From Caulobacter henricii (GTDB lineage Bacteria > Pseudomonadota > Alphaproteobacteria > Caulobacterales > Caulobacteraceae), in the NCBI RefSeq assembly GCF_001414055.1, contig NZ_CP013002.1, positions 3,720,001 to 3,784,000 on the forward strand: DNA of 64,000 nucleotides, given 5' to 3'. How positions within the stretch are numbered: position 1 is the first letter of the stretch; each line of letters opens with the position of its first letter. The position numbers were made by a program, and so were the translations under genes. The notes under the pieces were generated by a model. That model was not told where the DNA came from, searched no databases, and saw only the letters and a program-made list of their open reading frames with translations. Shown piece by piece: positions 25,738 to 36,606 of the stretch.

Positions 25738-26613
25738 CTAACCCACCTTGGCCGCAATGGAAGCCGCCACCTGCACCAGGCGCTCGGCCTGGGCCAGATG
25801 CAGCCGCTCGGCCATCTTGCCGTCGACCCGAAGCGCGCCCTTGCCGGCATTTTCCGGCGCTTTGAAGGCCGCGATCACCGCCTCGCTCCAGGCGATCTCG
25901 TCGGGGCTGGGCGAGAACACCCGGTTGCAGATTTCCAGATGCTTGGGATGGATCAGGGTCTTGCCGTCAAACCCGAAATCGACGCCCTGCAGGCAGACGG
26001 CCTCGAGCCCCGCCAGATCCTCGATGTCATTGTGCACGCCGTCCAGAATCGTCAGGCCGTGGGCCCGGGCGGCGGCGACCGACAGGGTCAGCAGGGGCAG
26101 GAACGGTGCGCGGTCAGGCGTCTGGCGGGCCCGCATCTCCTTGGCGAAGTCATTGACCCCCATCACCCAGGCCGACAGGCGGCTCGAAGAGCTGGCGGCG
26201 GCGATCTCCCACAGGTGGAAGGCGGCCTTGCCGGTCTCGATCATCGTCCAGAGCCGGGTATGGGCCGGGGCGGCGGCCAGGGCGGCGTCATAGGCGCGGA
26301 CATCTGCCGCATCATTGACCTTGGGGACCAGGACCGCATCGGGTCCAGCCTCGGCGGCGGCCGCAAGGTCGTCCGCGCCCCAGGGGGTGTCGAGGCCATT
26401 GGTGCGGATGACGATCTCGCGCGGCCCGAAGCCGCCGGCCTTCACCGCCGCAACCGCCGCCTCGCGAGCGGCGACCTTCATTTCCGGGGCGACGGCGTCT
26501 TCCAGGTCCAGGATGATCACGTCGGCGTCCAGGGTGCGCGCCTTCTCGACCGCCTTGGCATTGGAAGCCGGCATGTAGAGAGCGCTACGGCGCGGCCTGG
26601 CGATGTCGGACAT
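25738..26613 (-). CDS. HpcH/HpaI-type CoA ester lyase (CitE / malyl-CoA lyase family)
   Basis: A 291-residue lyase of the CitE/Mcl family. RRSALYMPASNAKAVEKARTLDADVIILDLEDAVAP is the diagnostic N-terminus with the Mg-binding Glu-Asp, followed by VIRTNGLDTPWG, VPKVN, MIETGKAAF and FGFDGKTLIHPKHLEICN. The family splits or forms beta-hydroxyacyl-CoA esters such as malyl-CoA, methylmalyl-CoA or citramalyl-CoA. Start at 26613 (MSDIARP) is chosen since the conserved core follows directly. It lies 1.5 kb from the mesaconyl-CoA hydratase-like gene on the other strand, a suggestive pairing. The secreted protein gene follows after nine bases. Confidence 0.88.
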   Translation of the reverse strand: MSDIARPRRSALYMPASNAKAVEKARTLDADVIILDLEDAVAPEMKVAAREAAVAAVKAGGFGPREIVIRTNGLDTPWGADDLAAAAEAGPDAVLVPKVNDAADVRAYDAALAAAPAHTRLWTMIETGKAAFHLWEIAAASSSSRLSAWVMGVNDFAKEMRARQTPDRAPFLPLLTLSVAAARAHGLTILDGVHNDIEDLAGLEAVCLQGVDFGFDGKTLIHPKHLEICNRVFSPSPDEIAWSEAVIAAFKAPENAGKGALRVDGKMAERLHLAQAERLVQVAASIAAKVG

Positions 26614-26772
26614 GCAAATTCCCTGCGGTCTCGTCTGTATCGGACCTTCTTTAGCATCGCCGCGCGCCGGCAAAAGGCCCGGTCGTGCCTCAGGCGAGCC
26701 CGGACCGCCAAAAGCGACAGACGGCAGGCTAAACAGGGTCCCGAATGACGCGAACCGGGTTAGGATCGGGGC

Positions 26773-27153
26773 ATGACCACGCGCTATGACGAGTCTGCCC
26801 GCAATGTTCTGGGCGGGGAGCTGGCTCCCTGTTCACTGGATCCGGTGACGGGTTTCTATCGCAATGGCTGTTGCGAGACCGGTCCGCATGATCTGGGCCT
26901 GCACACGGTCTGCGCCGTGATGACCGAGGCCTTCCTCGCCTTCTCCCGGGCGGCCGGCAATGACCTGTCGACCCCGCGCCCCGAATTTGCCTTTCGCGGC
27001 CTGAAGGCCGGCGACCGTTGGTGCCTCTGTGCCGGTCGCTGGAAAGAGGCCCTCGACGCCGGCGTCGCCCCGCCCGTGGTACTGGAAGCCTCGCATGAAG
27101 AGATGCTGGCCATCGTGCCCCTCGGGGTGCTGAAGGATCACGCGGCGGTCTAG
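26773..27153 (+). CDS. DUF2237 family protein
   Basis: A 126-residue DUF2237 protein. ARNVLGGELAPCSLDPVTGFYRNGCC and GLHTVCAVMTEAFLAFSRAAGNDLSTP are the family signatures, and the end DRWCLCAGRWKEAL and ASHEEMLAIVPLGVLKDHAA is equally typical. Several conserved Cys and His residues (CSLDP, GCCETG, WCLCA) could bind metal. The family has no known function. A repeat element follows its stop. Confidence 0.9.
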   Translation: MTTRYDESARNVLGGELAPCSLDPVTGFYRNGCCETGPHDLGLHTVCAVMTEAFLAFSRAAGNDLSTPRPEFAFRGLKAGDRWCLCAGRWKEALDAGVAPPVVLEASHEEMLAIVPLGVLKDHAAV

Positions 27154-27165
27154 GCGTCGCCACTT

Positions 27166-27282
27166 GCCCCCTACGGGCTGCTACGCAGCCGTCTTCCCCC
27201 GGAGGGGGAAGATGAAGGACGGCGATCTCATCTTCCCCCCGCAGGGGGGGAGGACGACCTGCGCAGCAGGTCAGGAGGGGGC
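27166..27282. repeat. Intergenic palindromic repeat element, copy 2
   Basis: A 117-base element related to 11332-11450. Shared parts are the outer GCCCCCT.../...TCAGGAGGGGGC ends, the inner TCTTCCCCC..GGGGGAAGATGAA hairpin and the block GGGGAGGACGACCTGCG. The left outer arm has diverged, so the outer palindrome is less perfect than in copy 1. As with copy 1, it sits at the 3' end of a plus-strand gene and a minus-strand gene. Confidence 0.8.
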
Positions 27283-27299
27283 CTGCGGCACCACCCGCC

Positions 27300-27836
27300 T
27301 CAGCCCAGCGCATACTCCCGCTCCAGCCGATAGACCGAGCCCTCGCCGCCCAGCCAGCTGGAATAGAGACCGAACGACTCCACCCGGAACGGCGGCGACT
27401 GCAGCAGGCTATTGGCCTGGATCCAGGCGCCGACCTCGGGGACTGCGGGGCGCTTCAGATAGGCCAGGGTGACATGCGGGGTGTAGAGCCGCGCCTCGGG
27501 CTTCAGGCCCACTTCGCGCGCGGCCCGCTCGTTAGCCTTGGCCAGTCCGCGCAGGTCGCGGCTTTCACCCGCGCCAGCCCAGACCGCGTGGATCTCGACG
27601 CCCTCGCCGAAATGGCCGACGCCCGCCAGTTCCAGATCAAAGGCCGGGGCCTCGATCGCCGCCAGGGCTTCGTCGAGCTCGGCGGCGACCGGCTCCTGCA
27701 CATCGCCGATGAACTTCAGGGTGATGTGAAAGGCCTCCTGCGGCCGCCAGCGGGCCCCGTCGATCCCGTGTTGGCGACGCAGCAGACCCTCGCCGATCTC
27801 CGGCGGGACGGCGATGGCGGTGAACAGGCGCAGCAT
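27300..27836 (-). CDS. thpR: RNA 2',3'-cyclic phosphodiesterase (2H family)
   Basis: A 178-residue 2H phosphoesterase. The two catalytic tetrapeptides are HITL (in FHITLKFIGDV) and HVTL (in YTPHVTLAYLKRP). MLRLFTAIAVPPEI and FRVESFGLYSSWLGGEGSVY are also typical of ThpR, formerly called 2'-5' RNA ligase. It opens 2',3'-cyclic phosphates on RNA. It is four bases downstream of the aldo/keto reductase gene and likely co-transcribed with it. Confidence 0.92.
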   Translation of the reverse strand: MLRLFTAIAVPPEIGEGLLRRQHGIDGARWRPQEAFHITLKFIGDVQEPVAAELDEALAAIEAPAFDLELAGVGHFGEGVEIHAVWAGAGESRDLRGLAKANERAAREVGLKPEARLYTPHVTLAYLKRPAVPEVGAWIQANSLLQSPPFRVESFGLYSSWLGGEGSVYRLEREYALG

Positions 27837-27840
27837 GGGC

Positions 27841-28908
27841 TCAGGGGCAGGGATTGGGCTGGGTCGCGTGGATGGCGTTGACCGCCTTTTCCAGCTCGTC
27901 GGTCCAGGTCAGGTCGAAGGCGTCGATGGCGATCTTCAGCTGGGCCATCGAGGTGGCGCCGATGATGGTCGAGGTCACGAACTGGCGGGCGTCGCAGAAC
28001 TTCAGGGCCAGGGTCGCCGGATCGATCCCGAACTTGGCGGCCAGGTCGACATAGGCGCGGATCGCCGCCTCGGCCCCGGGACCCTCATAGCGCTGCATGC
28101 GGTTATAGAGCGCCTTGCGCGAGCCTTCGGGCAGGCCGCCGTCCAGATACTTGCCGGTCAGGGCGCCCTGGGCCAGCGGTGAATAGGCCAGCAGCCCCAC
28201 CTGTTCCCGCATGGCGATCTCGGCCAGGCCATATTCGAAGGTGCGGTTGGCCAGGTGATAGGCGTTCTGGATCGAGGCGATGCGGGGCAGGCCCCCTCCC
28301 CCATGTCTTGAGCCCTCGCTCTCGGCCAGGAAGCGCATCACGCCCCAGGGAAACTCATTGGAGACCCCGATCGCCCGCAGGGTGCCCTTTTTCACGTGGG
28401 CGTCGAGGGCCTCGAGAATGTCACCGAAGGTCTCGTAGTCCTGCTCGTAGTCCTTGAAGGTCTGACCGCCAAATACCCGGATCGGGCGGTCGGGCCAGTG
28501 CAGCTGGTAAAGGTCCAGATAGTCGGTGTTCAGGCGCTTGAGTGAGCCTTCTACGGCCGCGTCGATCTGGGCCCGGGTGTGACGGGTGGGGGCGCCGTCA
28601 GCCCGCATCCAGGTCAGGCCGCCAAAGGCGCTGCCGCGACCGGCCACCTTGGAGGCCAGGACGATCTGGTCACGCTTGCCGGTCTTCTGCAGCCAGGAGC
28701 CGATGTGGCGTTCGGTATTGCCCTGGGTCTTAGGATCGGGCGGGCTGGAATACATCTCGGCCGTGTCCCAGAAATTGACCCCGCGCTCGAGCGCGTAGTC
28801 CATCTGGGCGTGGGCCTCCTCTTCGCTGTTCTGCGAGCCCCAGGTCATGGTGCCCAGGCAGCAGCGCGAGACCCTCACGCCGGTTCGTCCCAGTTCCGAA
28901 TATTCCAT
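27841..28908 (-). CDS. Aldo/keto reductase (Tas-like)
   Basis: A 355-residue NADPH-dependent aldo/keto reductase. MEYSELGRTGVRVSRCCLGTMTWG and the catalytic Asp-Tyr region NFWDTAEMYSSPP open the barrel; LASKVAGRG, YLDLYQLHWPDRP and GLLAYSPLAQGALTGKYL are typical of the Tas/YajO subgroup, and the cofactor region STIIGATSMAQL is near the end. Substrate unknown. The start at 28908 fits the family; longer upstream codons are unsupported. It heads a two-gene unit with thpR. Confidence 0.9.
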   Translation of the reverse strand: MEYSELGRTGVRVSRCCLGTMTWGSQNSEEEAHAQMDYALERGVNFWDTAEMYSSPPDPKTQGNTERHIGSWLQKTGKRDQIVLASKVAGRGSAFGGLTWMRADGAPTRHTRAQIDAAVEGSLKRLNTDYLDLYQLHWPDRPIRVFGGQTFKDYEQDYETFGDILEALDAHVKKGTLRAIGVSNEFPWGVMRFLAESEGSRHGGGGLPRIASIQNAYHLANRTFEYGLAEIAMREQVGLLAYSPLAQGALTGKYLDGGLPEGSRKALYNRMQRYEGPGAEAAIRAYVDLAAKFGIDPATLALKFCDARQFVTSTIIGATSMAQLKIAIDAFDLTWTDELEKAVNAIHATQPNPCP

Positions 28909-29056
28909 CCGCGCGTCCGCCCCGTTCTGCTTGATCGGGCCTATGTAAGCGGTCTGGTGCGGCCTGCAACAGCCGTCCCTTGCGCGAAGCGACTCCAGTA
29001 CCAATATTGGTATGGCGTCCATTTCGGGCGCGATCAATCAGAAGGGTTTTCCCTCG

Positions 29057-29806
29057 ATGAACGACCTCAACCGCGGCTATGCGCGCTCGATCCCGGTGGA
29101 TCGCGCCGACATGTCGGTTGACGCCGGCCTGCGCAGCTTCATGCTCGGCGTCTATAACAAGGTGGCGCTGGGCCTCGTCCTGTCAGGCGCTCTCGCCTAC
29201 ATCACGTCTTCCGTTCCGGCCGTTCGCGACCTCATGTTCGTGGTCCAGGGCGGTCGCCTGGTTGGCGTGACGCCCATCTACATGATCGTGGCGTTCGCGC
29301 CGCTGGTCCTGCTGCTGGTCGCCGGCTTCGCCCTGCGCAACCCCAAGCCCCAGACTGCCGGGGCGCTGTACTGGACCATCGTCACGCTGATCGGCGCGTC
29401 GCTGGGCTCGGTGTTCCTGCGTTATACCGGCGAGTCGGTCGCCTCGACCTTCTTCGTCACGGCGGCGGCCTTCGGCGGCCTCAGCCTGTTTGGTTACAGC
29501 ACCAAGAAGGACCTGACCGGTTTCGGCAGCTTCCTGATCATGGGCGTCTTCGGCCTGGTCATCGCCTCGATCGTCAGCATCTTCTTCAAGAGCCCGGCCC
29601 TGGTCTTTGCGATCAACGTCCTGGGCGTGCTGATCTTCTCGGGCCTGATCGCCTATGACACCCAGCGCCTGAAGATGACCTATTACGAACTGGGCGGCGA
29701 CACCGCGGCCCAGAGCGTGGCCACCAATTTCGGCGCGCTGAGCCTGTACATCAACTTCGTCAACCTCTTCCAGTTCCTGCTGTCGCTGTTTGGCAACCGC
29801 AACTAG
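29057..29806 (+). CDS. Bax inhibitor-1 / YccA-family membrane protein
   Basis: A 249-residue multi-pass inner-membrane protein with seven hydrophobic segments. FMLGVYNKVALGLVLSGALAY, MIVAFAPLVLLLVAGF, FGGLSLFGYSTKKDLTGFGSFL and IAYDTQRLK with ALSLYINFVNLFQFLLSLFG identify the Bax-inhibitor-1 family (TMBIM), pH-dependent calcium leak channels in characterised bacterial members. Start at 29057 is preferred over 29012 because the polar N-terminus then has family length. A strong terminator follows. Confidence 0.93.
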   Translation: MNDLNRGYARSIPVDRADMSVDAGLRSFMLGVYNKVALGLVLSGALAYITSSVPAVRDLMFVVQGGRLVGVTPIYMIVAFAPLVLLLVAGFALRNPKPQTAGALYWTIVTLIGASLGSVFLRYTGESVASTFFVTAAAFGGLSLFGYSTKKDLTGFGSFLIMGVFGLVIASIVSIFFKSPALVFAINVLGVLIFSGLIAYDTQRLKMTYYELGGDTAAQSVATNFGALSLYINFVNLFQFLLSLFGNRN

Positions 29807-29830
29807 GCTTGAATGACGTCTGGAACGACG

Positions 29831-29861
29831 AAGCCCCGGCGGGACACCGCCGGGGCTTTTT
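29831..29861 (+). terminator. Intrinsic terminator after the Bax-inhibitor-1 gene
   Basis: AAGCCCCGGCGG at 29831-29842 and CCGCCGGGGCTT at 29847-29858 form a perfect 12-bp stem with a GACA loop, followed by TTTTTG. It also lies at the 3' side of the convergent DUF2794 gene. Confidence 0.92.
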
Positions 29862-29880
29862 GTTTGGCAGGGCATCGCCC

Positions 29881-30222
29881 TTAATCCACGACCGAGAACT
29901 TGCCCTTCTCGAACACCTTCAGCACCTGGGCCAGTTCGTGGCCGCGTTTCAGGATCATGCCGCCCTGGCCGATCACCGCCCAGGCCCCCTGCTTGCGGGC
30001 CAGGGTCGGACGCTTTTCGACGCGATAGAGCGGGGCCTCGGCGGCGTGGCGAAAGATCGAGAACACCGCGCAGTCGGACAGGCCGGCTATGCCGTAGTCG
30101 CGCCATTCGCCGGCGGCGACCATTCGGCCATAGAGCCGCATGAGCTGATCCAGCTCGCGCCGCTCGAAAAAGGTCACGCCACCGGGCGACGGGGCGGACG
30201 GAAACTGCGGATCCAACGCCAT
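29881..30222 (-). CDS. DUF2794 family protein
   Basis: A 113-residue protein of the alphaproteobacterial DUF2794 family. VTFFERRELDQLMRLYGRMVAAGEWRDYGIA, CAVFSIFRHAAEAPLYRVEKRP and LARKQGAWAVIGQGG are its conserved blocks. There is no signal peptide or membrane segment. The family is largely restricted to alphaproteobacteria and has no known function. It is monocistronic, with the gene-free sRNA-like region upstream on its 5' side. Confidence 0.9.
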   Translation of the reverse strand: MALDPQFPSAPSPGGVTFFERRELDQLMRLYGRMVAAGEWRDYGIAGLSDCAVFSIFRHAAEAPLYRVEKRPTLARKQGAWAVIGQGGMILKRGHELAQVLKVFEKGKFSVVD

Positions 30223-30316
30223 CGGACGAATCCTAACCCCACTCCGCCCCGTTTGGCGAGCGTGGCCTGACAGTCACGCGGGCAACAATTGCGGCCAAAC
30301 CGACACACGGCGCCGC

Positions 30317-30515
30317 GAAAGGACCTTAATTTGGACCTTCGGCCGCCTGCATGGGCCGTCAGATTGTCGGTGTCGGCTGATCGGACATCTCGTCGTCCAG
30401 GACCCTGAACAGCCCCCCAGCCCCCCTTGATCGCGGGCCGGTCGGCCGACAGACCTAAACCCCTCCCCTACCGAGCCCGCGCGGTCTTCCCCCCCCCAAC
30501 CGCGCGGGCTTTCTG
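30317..30515 (+). ncRNA. Candidate small RNA A (first of a tandem sibling pair)
   Basis: A gene-free stretch of about 200 bases without a credible reading frame. It begins with GAAAGGACCTTAATTTGGACC, carries the block CCCTGAACAGCCCCCC (30403-30418), a C-rich tract CCCCTCCCC (30460-30468) that is complementary to Shine-Dalgarno sequences, and ends in an intrinsic terminator (30474-30515). The same order of blocks occurs again at 30554-30743. Duplicated order plus terminators on the plus strand argue for a transcribed, non-coding gene. Family not identified; 5' end is approximate. Confidence 0.65.
30474..30515 (+). terminator. Intrinsic terminator of candidate sRNA A
   Basis: AGCCCGCGCGGT (30474-30485) pairs perfectly with ACCGCGCGGGCT (30499-30510) around a C-rich loop, followed by TTCTG. 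The T-run is short but the stem is very stable. Confidence 0.75.
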
Positions 30516-30553
30516 CTGTCTGGCCGCTGGCTGACAAGGCGGGCCGTCGCCTT

Positions 30554-30743
30554 GAAACGACCTTGGTTTGGACGTGGTAGCGCCTGTTTGCGGGGCGATA
30601 AAACAAGGGTCAGCCGACCGGCTTCGGGTCCGGGGCCCTGAACAGCCCCCCCAGCCCACTCCGGATCAGAGCCGGTCTGCTGACCAACAGCCCCTCTCCA
30701 AAAGAGCTCGCGCGATCGCCCCCCTCGGTCGCGCGGGTTTTTT
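30554..30743 (+). ncRNA. Candidate small RNA B (second of a tandem sibling pair)
   Basis: Starts GAAACGACCTTGGTTTGGAC, matching the start of unit A, then carries CCCTGAACAGCCCCCCC at 30636-30652 at nearly the same distance (82 versus 86 bases), a GCCGGTC..GAC..ACAG block, a C-rich tract CCCCTCTCC (30691-30699), and a canonical intrinsic terminator (30707-30743). Between the matched blocks the two units differ freely, which is how paralogous small RNAs diverge. Single-stranded C-rich tracts before the terminator would suit base-pairing to ribosome binding sites of target mRNAs. Confidence 0.68.
30707..30743 (+). terminator. Intrinsic terminator of candidate sRNA B
   Basis: CTCGCGCGA (30707-30715) pairs with TCGCGCGGG (30729-30737, one G-T wobble) and is followed directly by TTTTTT (30738-30743). 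This is the best-formed intrinsic terminator in the gene-free region. Confidence 0.85.
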
Positions 30744-30816
30744 GGCATCTGGGGGTCTGGAAAGTCGGCGGCCCGGAACGTCACCTGACCGAATGGCGCT
30801 CAGGCCTTCGGAGCCG

Positions 30817-31527
30817 TCAGGGCGCGACGGCCTGGCGCACGCCAATGATGCGGCCACCCTTGGCGGCCTGAACCAGAATGACGGTCTGGAGCTCGGGATC
30901 GCTCACCGGCGGCAGGCGGTAGAGCTTGGGCCGCCCGGACCAGCTGCCCAGCCGGACCAGTTCGCGGACCACATTGCGATGGACCAGGGTCTGGCCCTTG
31001 TTGTCGCCACGCTTGACGGCAATGTCCTGCTCGCGCGGATCATACCGCACCAGCCAGACCTCGCCGCCGCCCCGGGGTGCAGGACCGGATCCCACCGCCG
31101 CCCGGGTCTTGCCGACGAAGGCGATATCCGGCGGATTCGAGGGAGCCCTGGCCGCCGTCCGGATCAGGTCCTCGACAGCCTCGGCCTTGGCCCCGGACGC
31201 CTGGACGCGGCCCCCGACCACCATCTGGGGCGTGGGCACGTCGCGCAGGGCGAACTTCTTGACATAGGCCCGCTGGCGATCGGCGAAGACCGGCTTGGCG
31301 AAGGTGTCCTTCCAGCCGAGATAGTCCCAGTAGTCGACCGAATAGGTCAGGGCCAGGACCCCGTCACGCTGGGCGAGATCGGCGGCCAGCTGGTTGGCCT
31401 TGCCGCAGGAAGAGCAGCCCTGGGCCGTGAACAGCTCGACGACCACCGGGGGCTTGGCGGCCCAGGCGGAGGTGGCGGCAAGGCCCGAGAGAGCCAGACA
31501 GAACAGGGAGAGGGCGGCCTTACGCAT
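30817..31527 (-). CDS. DUF1223 secreted thioredoxin-fold protein
   Basis: A 236-residue protein with a signal peptide (MRKAALSLFCLALSGLAATSAWA, cleaved near residue 23). The mature N-terminus VVVELFTAQGCSSCGKANQL has a CSSC pair at the thioredoxin active-site position; SVDYWDYLGWKDTFA and QRAYVKKFALRDVPTPQMVVGG are DUF1223 hallmarks. It is probably a periplasmic thiol protein. It is monocistronic and its 3' end faces candidate sRNA B. Confidence 0.9.
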   Translation of the reverse strand: MRKAALSLFCLALSGLAATSAWAAKPPVVVELFTAQGCSSCGKANQLAADLAQRDGVLALTYSVDYWDYLGWKDTFAKPVFADRQRAYVKKFALRDVPTPQMVVGGRVQASGAKAEAVEDLIRTAARAPSNPPDIAFVGKTRAAVGSGPAPRGGGEVWLVRYDPREQDIAVKRGDNKGQTLVHRNVVRELVRLGSWSGRPKLYRLPPVSDPELQTVILVQAAKGGRIIGVRQAVAP

Positions 31528-31616
31528 TGCGGGCCACTTAAGCCAAGATCACGGGTCTAGGCCGTTCACGAGGCCGTGAAGGCCAAGTTCTTTTGCCAAA
31601 CTTCGCGCAGGAAACG

Positions 31617-31652
31617 AAAACGGCCCGCCGGATCGCTCCGACGGGCCGTCTT
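31617..31652 (-). terminator. Intrinsic terminator of acnA
   Basis: On the minus strand ACGGCCCGTCGGA pairs with TCCGGCGGGCCGT (one mismatch) and is followed by TTTTCG; coordinates of the arms are 31620-31632 and 31637-31649. It lies 20 bases after the acnA stop. Confidence 0.85.
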
Positions 31653-31671
31653 TTCGCGAATCTGCCTCTGG

Positions 31672-34359
<2,688 letters not shown>

Positions 34360-34539
34360 TCGGGAGATCCCTTCTCTGTCCACGGCCGCCCGAAAACCAC
34401 TCCCGGGATCGCGCGATCGAGGCGGACCCACAGCGTCCATCCCCGCGCCGCGTACGCCCCTGACTCTATGGAGGGTGACGGCCGAGGGCTTCTTAGCGCT
34501 GCTGATGGATAACGTCCATGCACGGGACAAGGTCTTGGC

Positions 34540-35142
34540 ATGTTGAGAGCTGTTCTCATCAAGGATCTGGCGATCTCGCGGGGCGAGCGGCGGCTGTTCA
34601 CCGGACTCAATCTGCACCTCGACGCCGGTGAAGCAGTGGAACTGACCGGCCGCAACGGGGCCGGCAAGACCAGCCTGCTGCGCGCCGTGGCCGGACTGCT
34701 GCGGCCCGAGGCCGGAGAGATTGTCTTTGCCGACCTGGACCCTGAAGCTGCCCGCGCCGAACACCTGCACATGGTCGGCCACCAGGACGGCCTGAAGTCC
34801 ACCCGCACGGCCTGGGAGGAACTGCGCTTCCAGACCCTGTGGTGCGGCGGATCCCCGACCACGGCCCGTCAGGCGGCGGAGCGATTCGATCTGGTCCGCC
34901 TGCTGGACCTGGAGGTTCGTCGCCTGTCGGCCGGACAGCGTCGCCGGCTCGCCCTCGCCAGGCTGGTGGCCAGTCCCCGCACCCTGTGGCTGCTCGACGA
35001 GCCCATGGCCCCGCTCGACGCCGGCCACCGCCTGGCCTTCGGGGCCCTGATGGCCGAGCACCTGGTCGGGGGTGGCATGATCCTGGCGGCGGTCCATGAC
35101 CCCCTGCCCGTCGCCGCCCGGGTGGTCGAGGTCGGGGCATGA
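34540..35142 (+). CDS. ccmA: Haem exporter ATP-binding protein CcmA
   Basis: A 200-residue ABC ATPase. Walker A is [16 protein letters not shown], the signature is [14 protein letters not shown] and Walker [13 protein letters not shown]. It powers the CcmABCD complex that loads haem onto CcmE in cytochrome c maturation. The start overlaps nothing upstream and heads the ccm unit; its stop overlaps ccmB (ATGA at 35139-35142). ccmE, ccmF and ccmH are not in the window and must be elsewhere, as is usual in Caulobacter relatives. Confidence 0.94.
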   Translation: MLRAVLIKDLAISRGERRLFTGLNLHLDAGEAVELTGRNGAGKTSLLRAVAGLLRPEAGEIVFADLDPEAARAEHLHMVGHQDGLKSTRTAWEELRFQTLWCGGSPTTARQAAERFDLVRLLDLEVRRLSAGQRRRLALARLVASPRTLWLLDEPMAPLDAGHRLAFGALMAEHLVGGGMILAAVHDPLPVAARVVEVGA

Positions 35143-35804
35143 CCGCCTTCCTGATCCTGCTGCGTCGCGAACTGGCCCTGGCCTGGGGCAAGGGCGGCGG
35201 GCCGCTGCTGGCCCTGGCCTTCTATGCCGGCGTCGTCACCCTGCTTCCAATGGCCGCAGGCCGGGCCCCGGAAAAACTGGCCGCCGTGGCCCCCGGCATC
35301 GCCTGGCTGGCCCTCGCCCTGTCGGCCCTGCTGTCCCTCGAGCGCCTGTTCGAGCGCGACTTCGAGGACGGTGCCCTGGACCTGCTCTCCCTCGGCCCGG
35401 CCTCCCTGGAAGCGGTAGCCGTCGCCAAGTGCCTGGCCCAGTGGCTGGCCTCGGGCGCGCCCCTGGCCCTGGCCGCGCCAATCGCCGCCCTGGCCCTGGG
35501 GGCCCCTGCTAAGATCATTCCCCTGCTGATGATCTGCGGCCTGTTCGGCGGCCTGGCCTTCGCCTTCCTCGGCGGCCTCGGGGCCAGCCTCGCCCTCGGC
35601 AGCCGACGCGGCGGCCTGCTGGTCGCGGTAATTGTCCTGCCCCTCTATGTGCCGCCGGTGATCTTCGGGGCCGGAGCCCTGGACGCCCTGGCCGGCGGCC
35701 TGCCCTGGACCGGCGGCCTGTTCCTGATGCTGGCCTATTGCCTGGCGGCCGTAGGCCTGAGCCCCCTGGCCATGGCCGCAGCCTGCCGGAATGCCCTGGA
35801 CTAG
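35139..35804 (+). CDS. ccmB: Haem exporter membrane protein CcmB
   Basis: A 221-residue inner-membrane protein with six hydrophobic segments. [27 protein letters not shown] is the CcmB N-terminus, [14 protein letters not shown] is its conserved cytoplasmic motif, and [19 protein letters not shown] the typical Pro-rich stretch. It is the membrane partner of CcmA. Translational coupling through an ATGA overlap with ccmA supports the complex. The expected next gene, ccmC, is displaced by a Spy-like gene. Confidence 0.93.
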   Translation: MTAFLILLRRELALAWGKGGGPLLALAFYAGVVTLLPMAAGRAPEKLAAVAPGIAWLALALSALLSLERLFERDFEDGALDLLSLGPASLEAVAVAKCLAQWLASGAPLALAAPIAALALGAPAKIIPLLMICGLFGGLAFAFLGGLGASLALGSRRGGLLVAVIVLPLYVPPVIFGAGALDALAGGLPWTGGLFLMLAYCLAAVGLSPLAMAAACRNALD

Positions 35805-35960
35805 GGTCCGGCGGAACGGGTCGGCCCGACGCGTCTCGGGGCGAGACATCAGGTCTCGCTGCGCGACAAACCTGTAACATCCTTCATGTTTTATGACATT
35901 TTCGCGCCATATGGCGGTGCTCAAACTCTCGCCAGACTTGGTTCTGAGGGAGACACCAAC

Positions 35961-36578
35961 ATGCACAGTTCCACGCGCCGCCTGGCCCTGGCGGCCGGCG
36001 CCGTTCTGGCCATCGTCGCCGGTGGCGGGGCCGCCCTGGCCCAGATGCCGCCACCGCCACCGCCCGCACCGCCGCCTCCACCCCTGCCGCCCCTGCCCCC
36101 CATGGAAGCCATGATGATGGGCGGCGAAGGCATGATGGTGATGCACCACCGCATGCCGGGCGATCCGGAGCAGCACGCCAAGCATCTGCGCGACGTCCTG
36201 CAACTGCGCCCCGACCAGGACGCCGCCCTGAAGACCTATCTCGACGCCACCGCGCCGCAGAAAATGGCCGAGGCCATGAAGGCGGGGCGCCCGGATGGCG
36301 ACGAGGACGATGACAAGGGCCTGACCACGCCGGAACGTCTGGACCGTCAGGCGGCCCACATGGCCAGGATGGCCGAAACCTTCCAGAAGCGCGCCACAGC
36401 GACCAAGGCCTTCTATGCCGCCCTGTCACCCAGCCAGCAGAAGGCCTTCGATGCTCTGGGCCCACGCGGTGGTAGTCCGCGCATGATCGTCCGGCACCTT
36501 GAAACCCGCCATGGCGGTCCGCCGATGGGCGAACACAAGGAAGAGCGCCGGATCATCATCAAGCCCAAGGCCGGGTGA
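35961..36578 (+). CDS. Secreted Spy/CpxP-like LTXXQ-motif protein, between ccmB and ccmC
   Basis: A 205-residue protein with a signal peptide (STRRLALAAGAVLAIVAGGGAALAQ). A proline run follows (residues 29-48, MPPPPPPAPPPPPLPPLPP), then a Met-rich stretch (MEAMMMGGEGMMVMHH) that could bind copper or other soft metals. The helical rest has one LTxxQ-like motif (LSPSQQKAFDALG) as in Spy/CpxP periplasmic chaperones. The C-terminus is basic. It has its own 5' region of 156 bases, so it probably has its own promoter. Its placement inside the ccm cluster is odd but could link metal or envelope stress with cytochrome assembly. Confidence 0.78.
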   Translation: MHSSTRRLALAAGAVLAIVAGGGAALAQMPPPPPPAPPPPPLPPLPPMEAMMMGGEGMMVMHHRMPGDPEQHAKHLRDVLQLRPDQDAALKTYLDATAPQKMAEAMKAGRPDGDEDDDKGLTTPERLDRQAAHMARMAETFQKRATATKAFYAALSPSQQKAFDALGPRGGSPRMIVRHLETRHGGPPMGEHKEERRIIIKPKAG

Positions 36579-36606
36579 TAAGGGTCGATACGCATTGCGG
36601 GCGTCC

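Noticed and set aside
24706..26748. A 680-codon open frame on the plus strand opposite the secreted-protein and CitE-type genes
   Set aside because: It overlaps two supported genes, is Gly/Arg/His-rich and has no domain; a shadow frame.
30568..31560. A 330-codon plus-strand frame running from the sRNA region through DUF1223
   Set aside because: It begins inside candidate sRNA B, crosses its terminator and then runs antisense to the supported DUF1223 gene.
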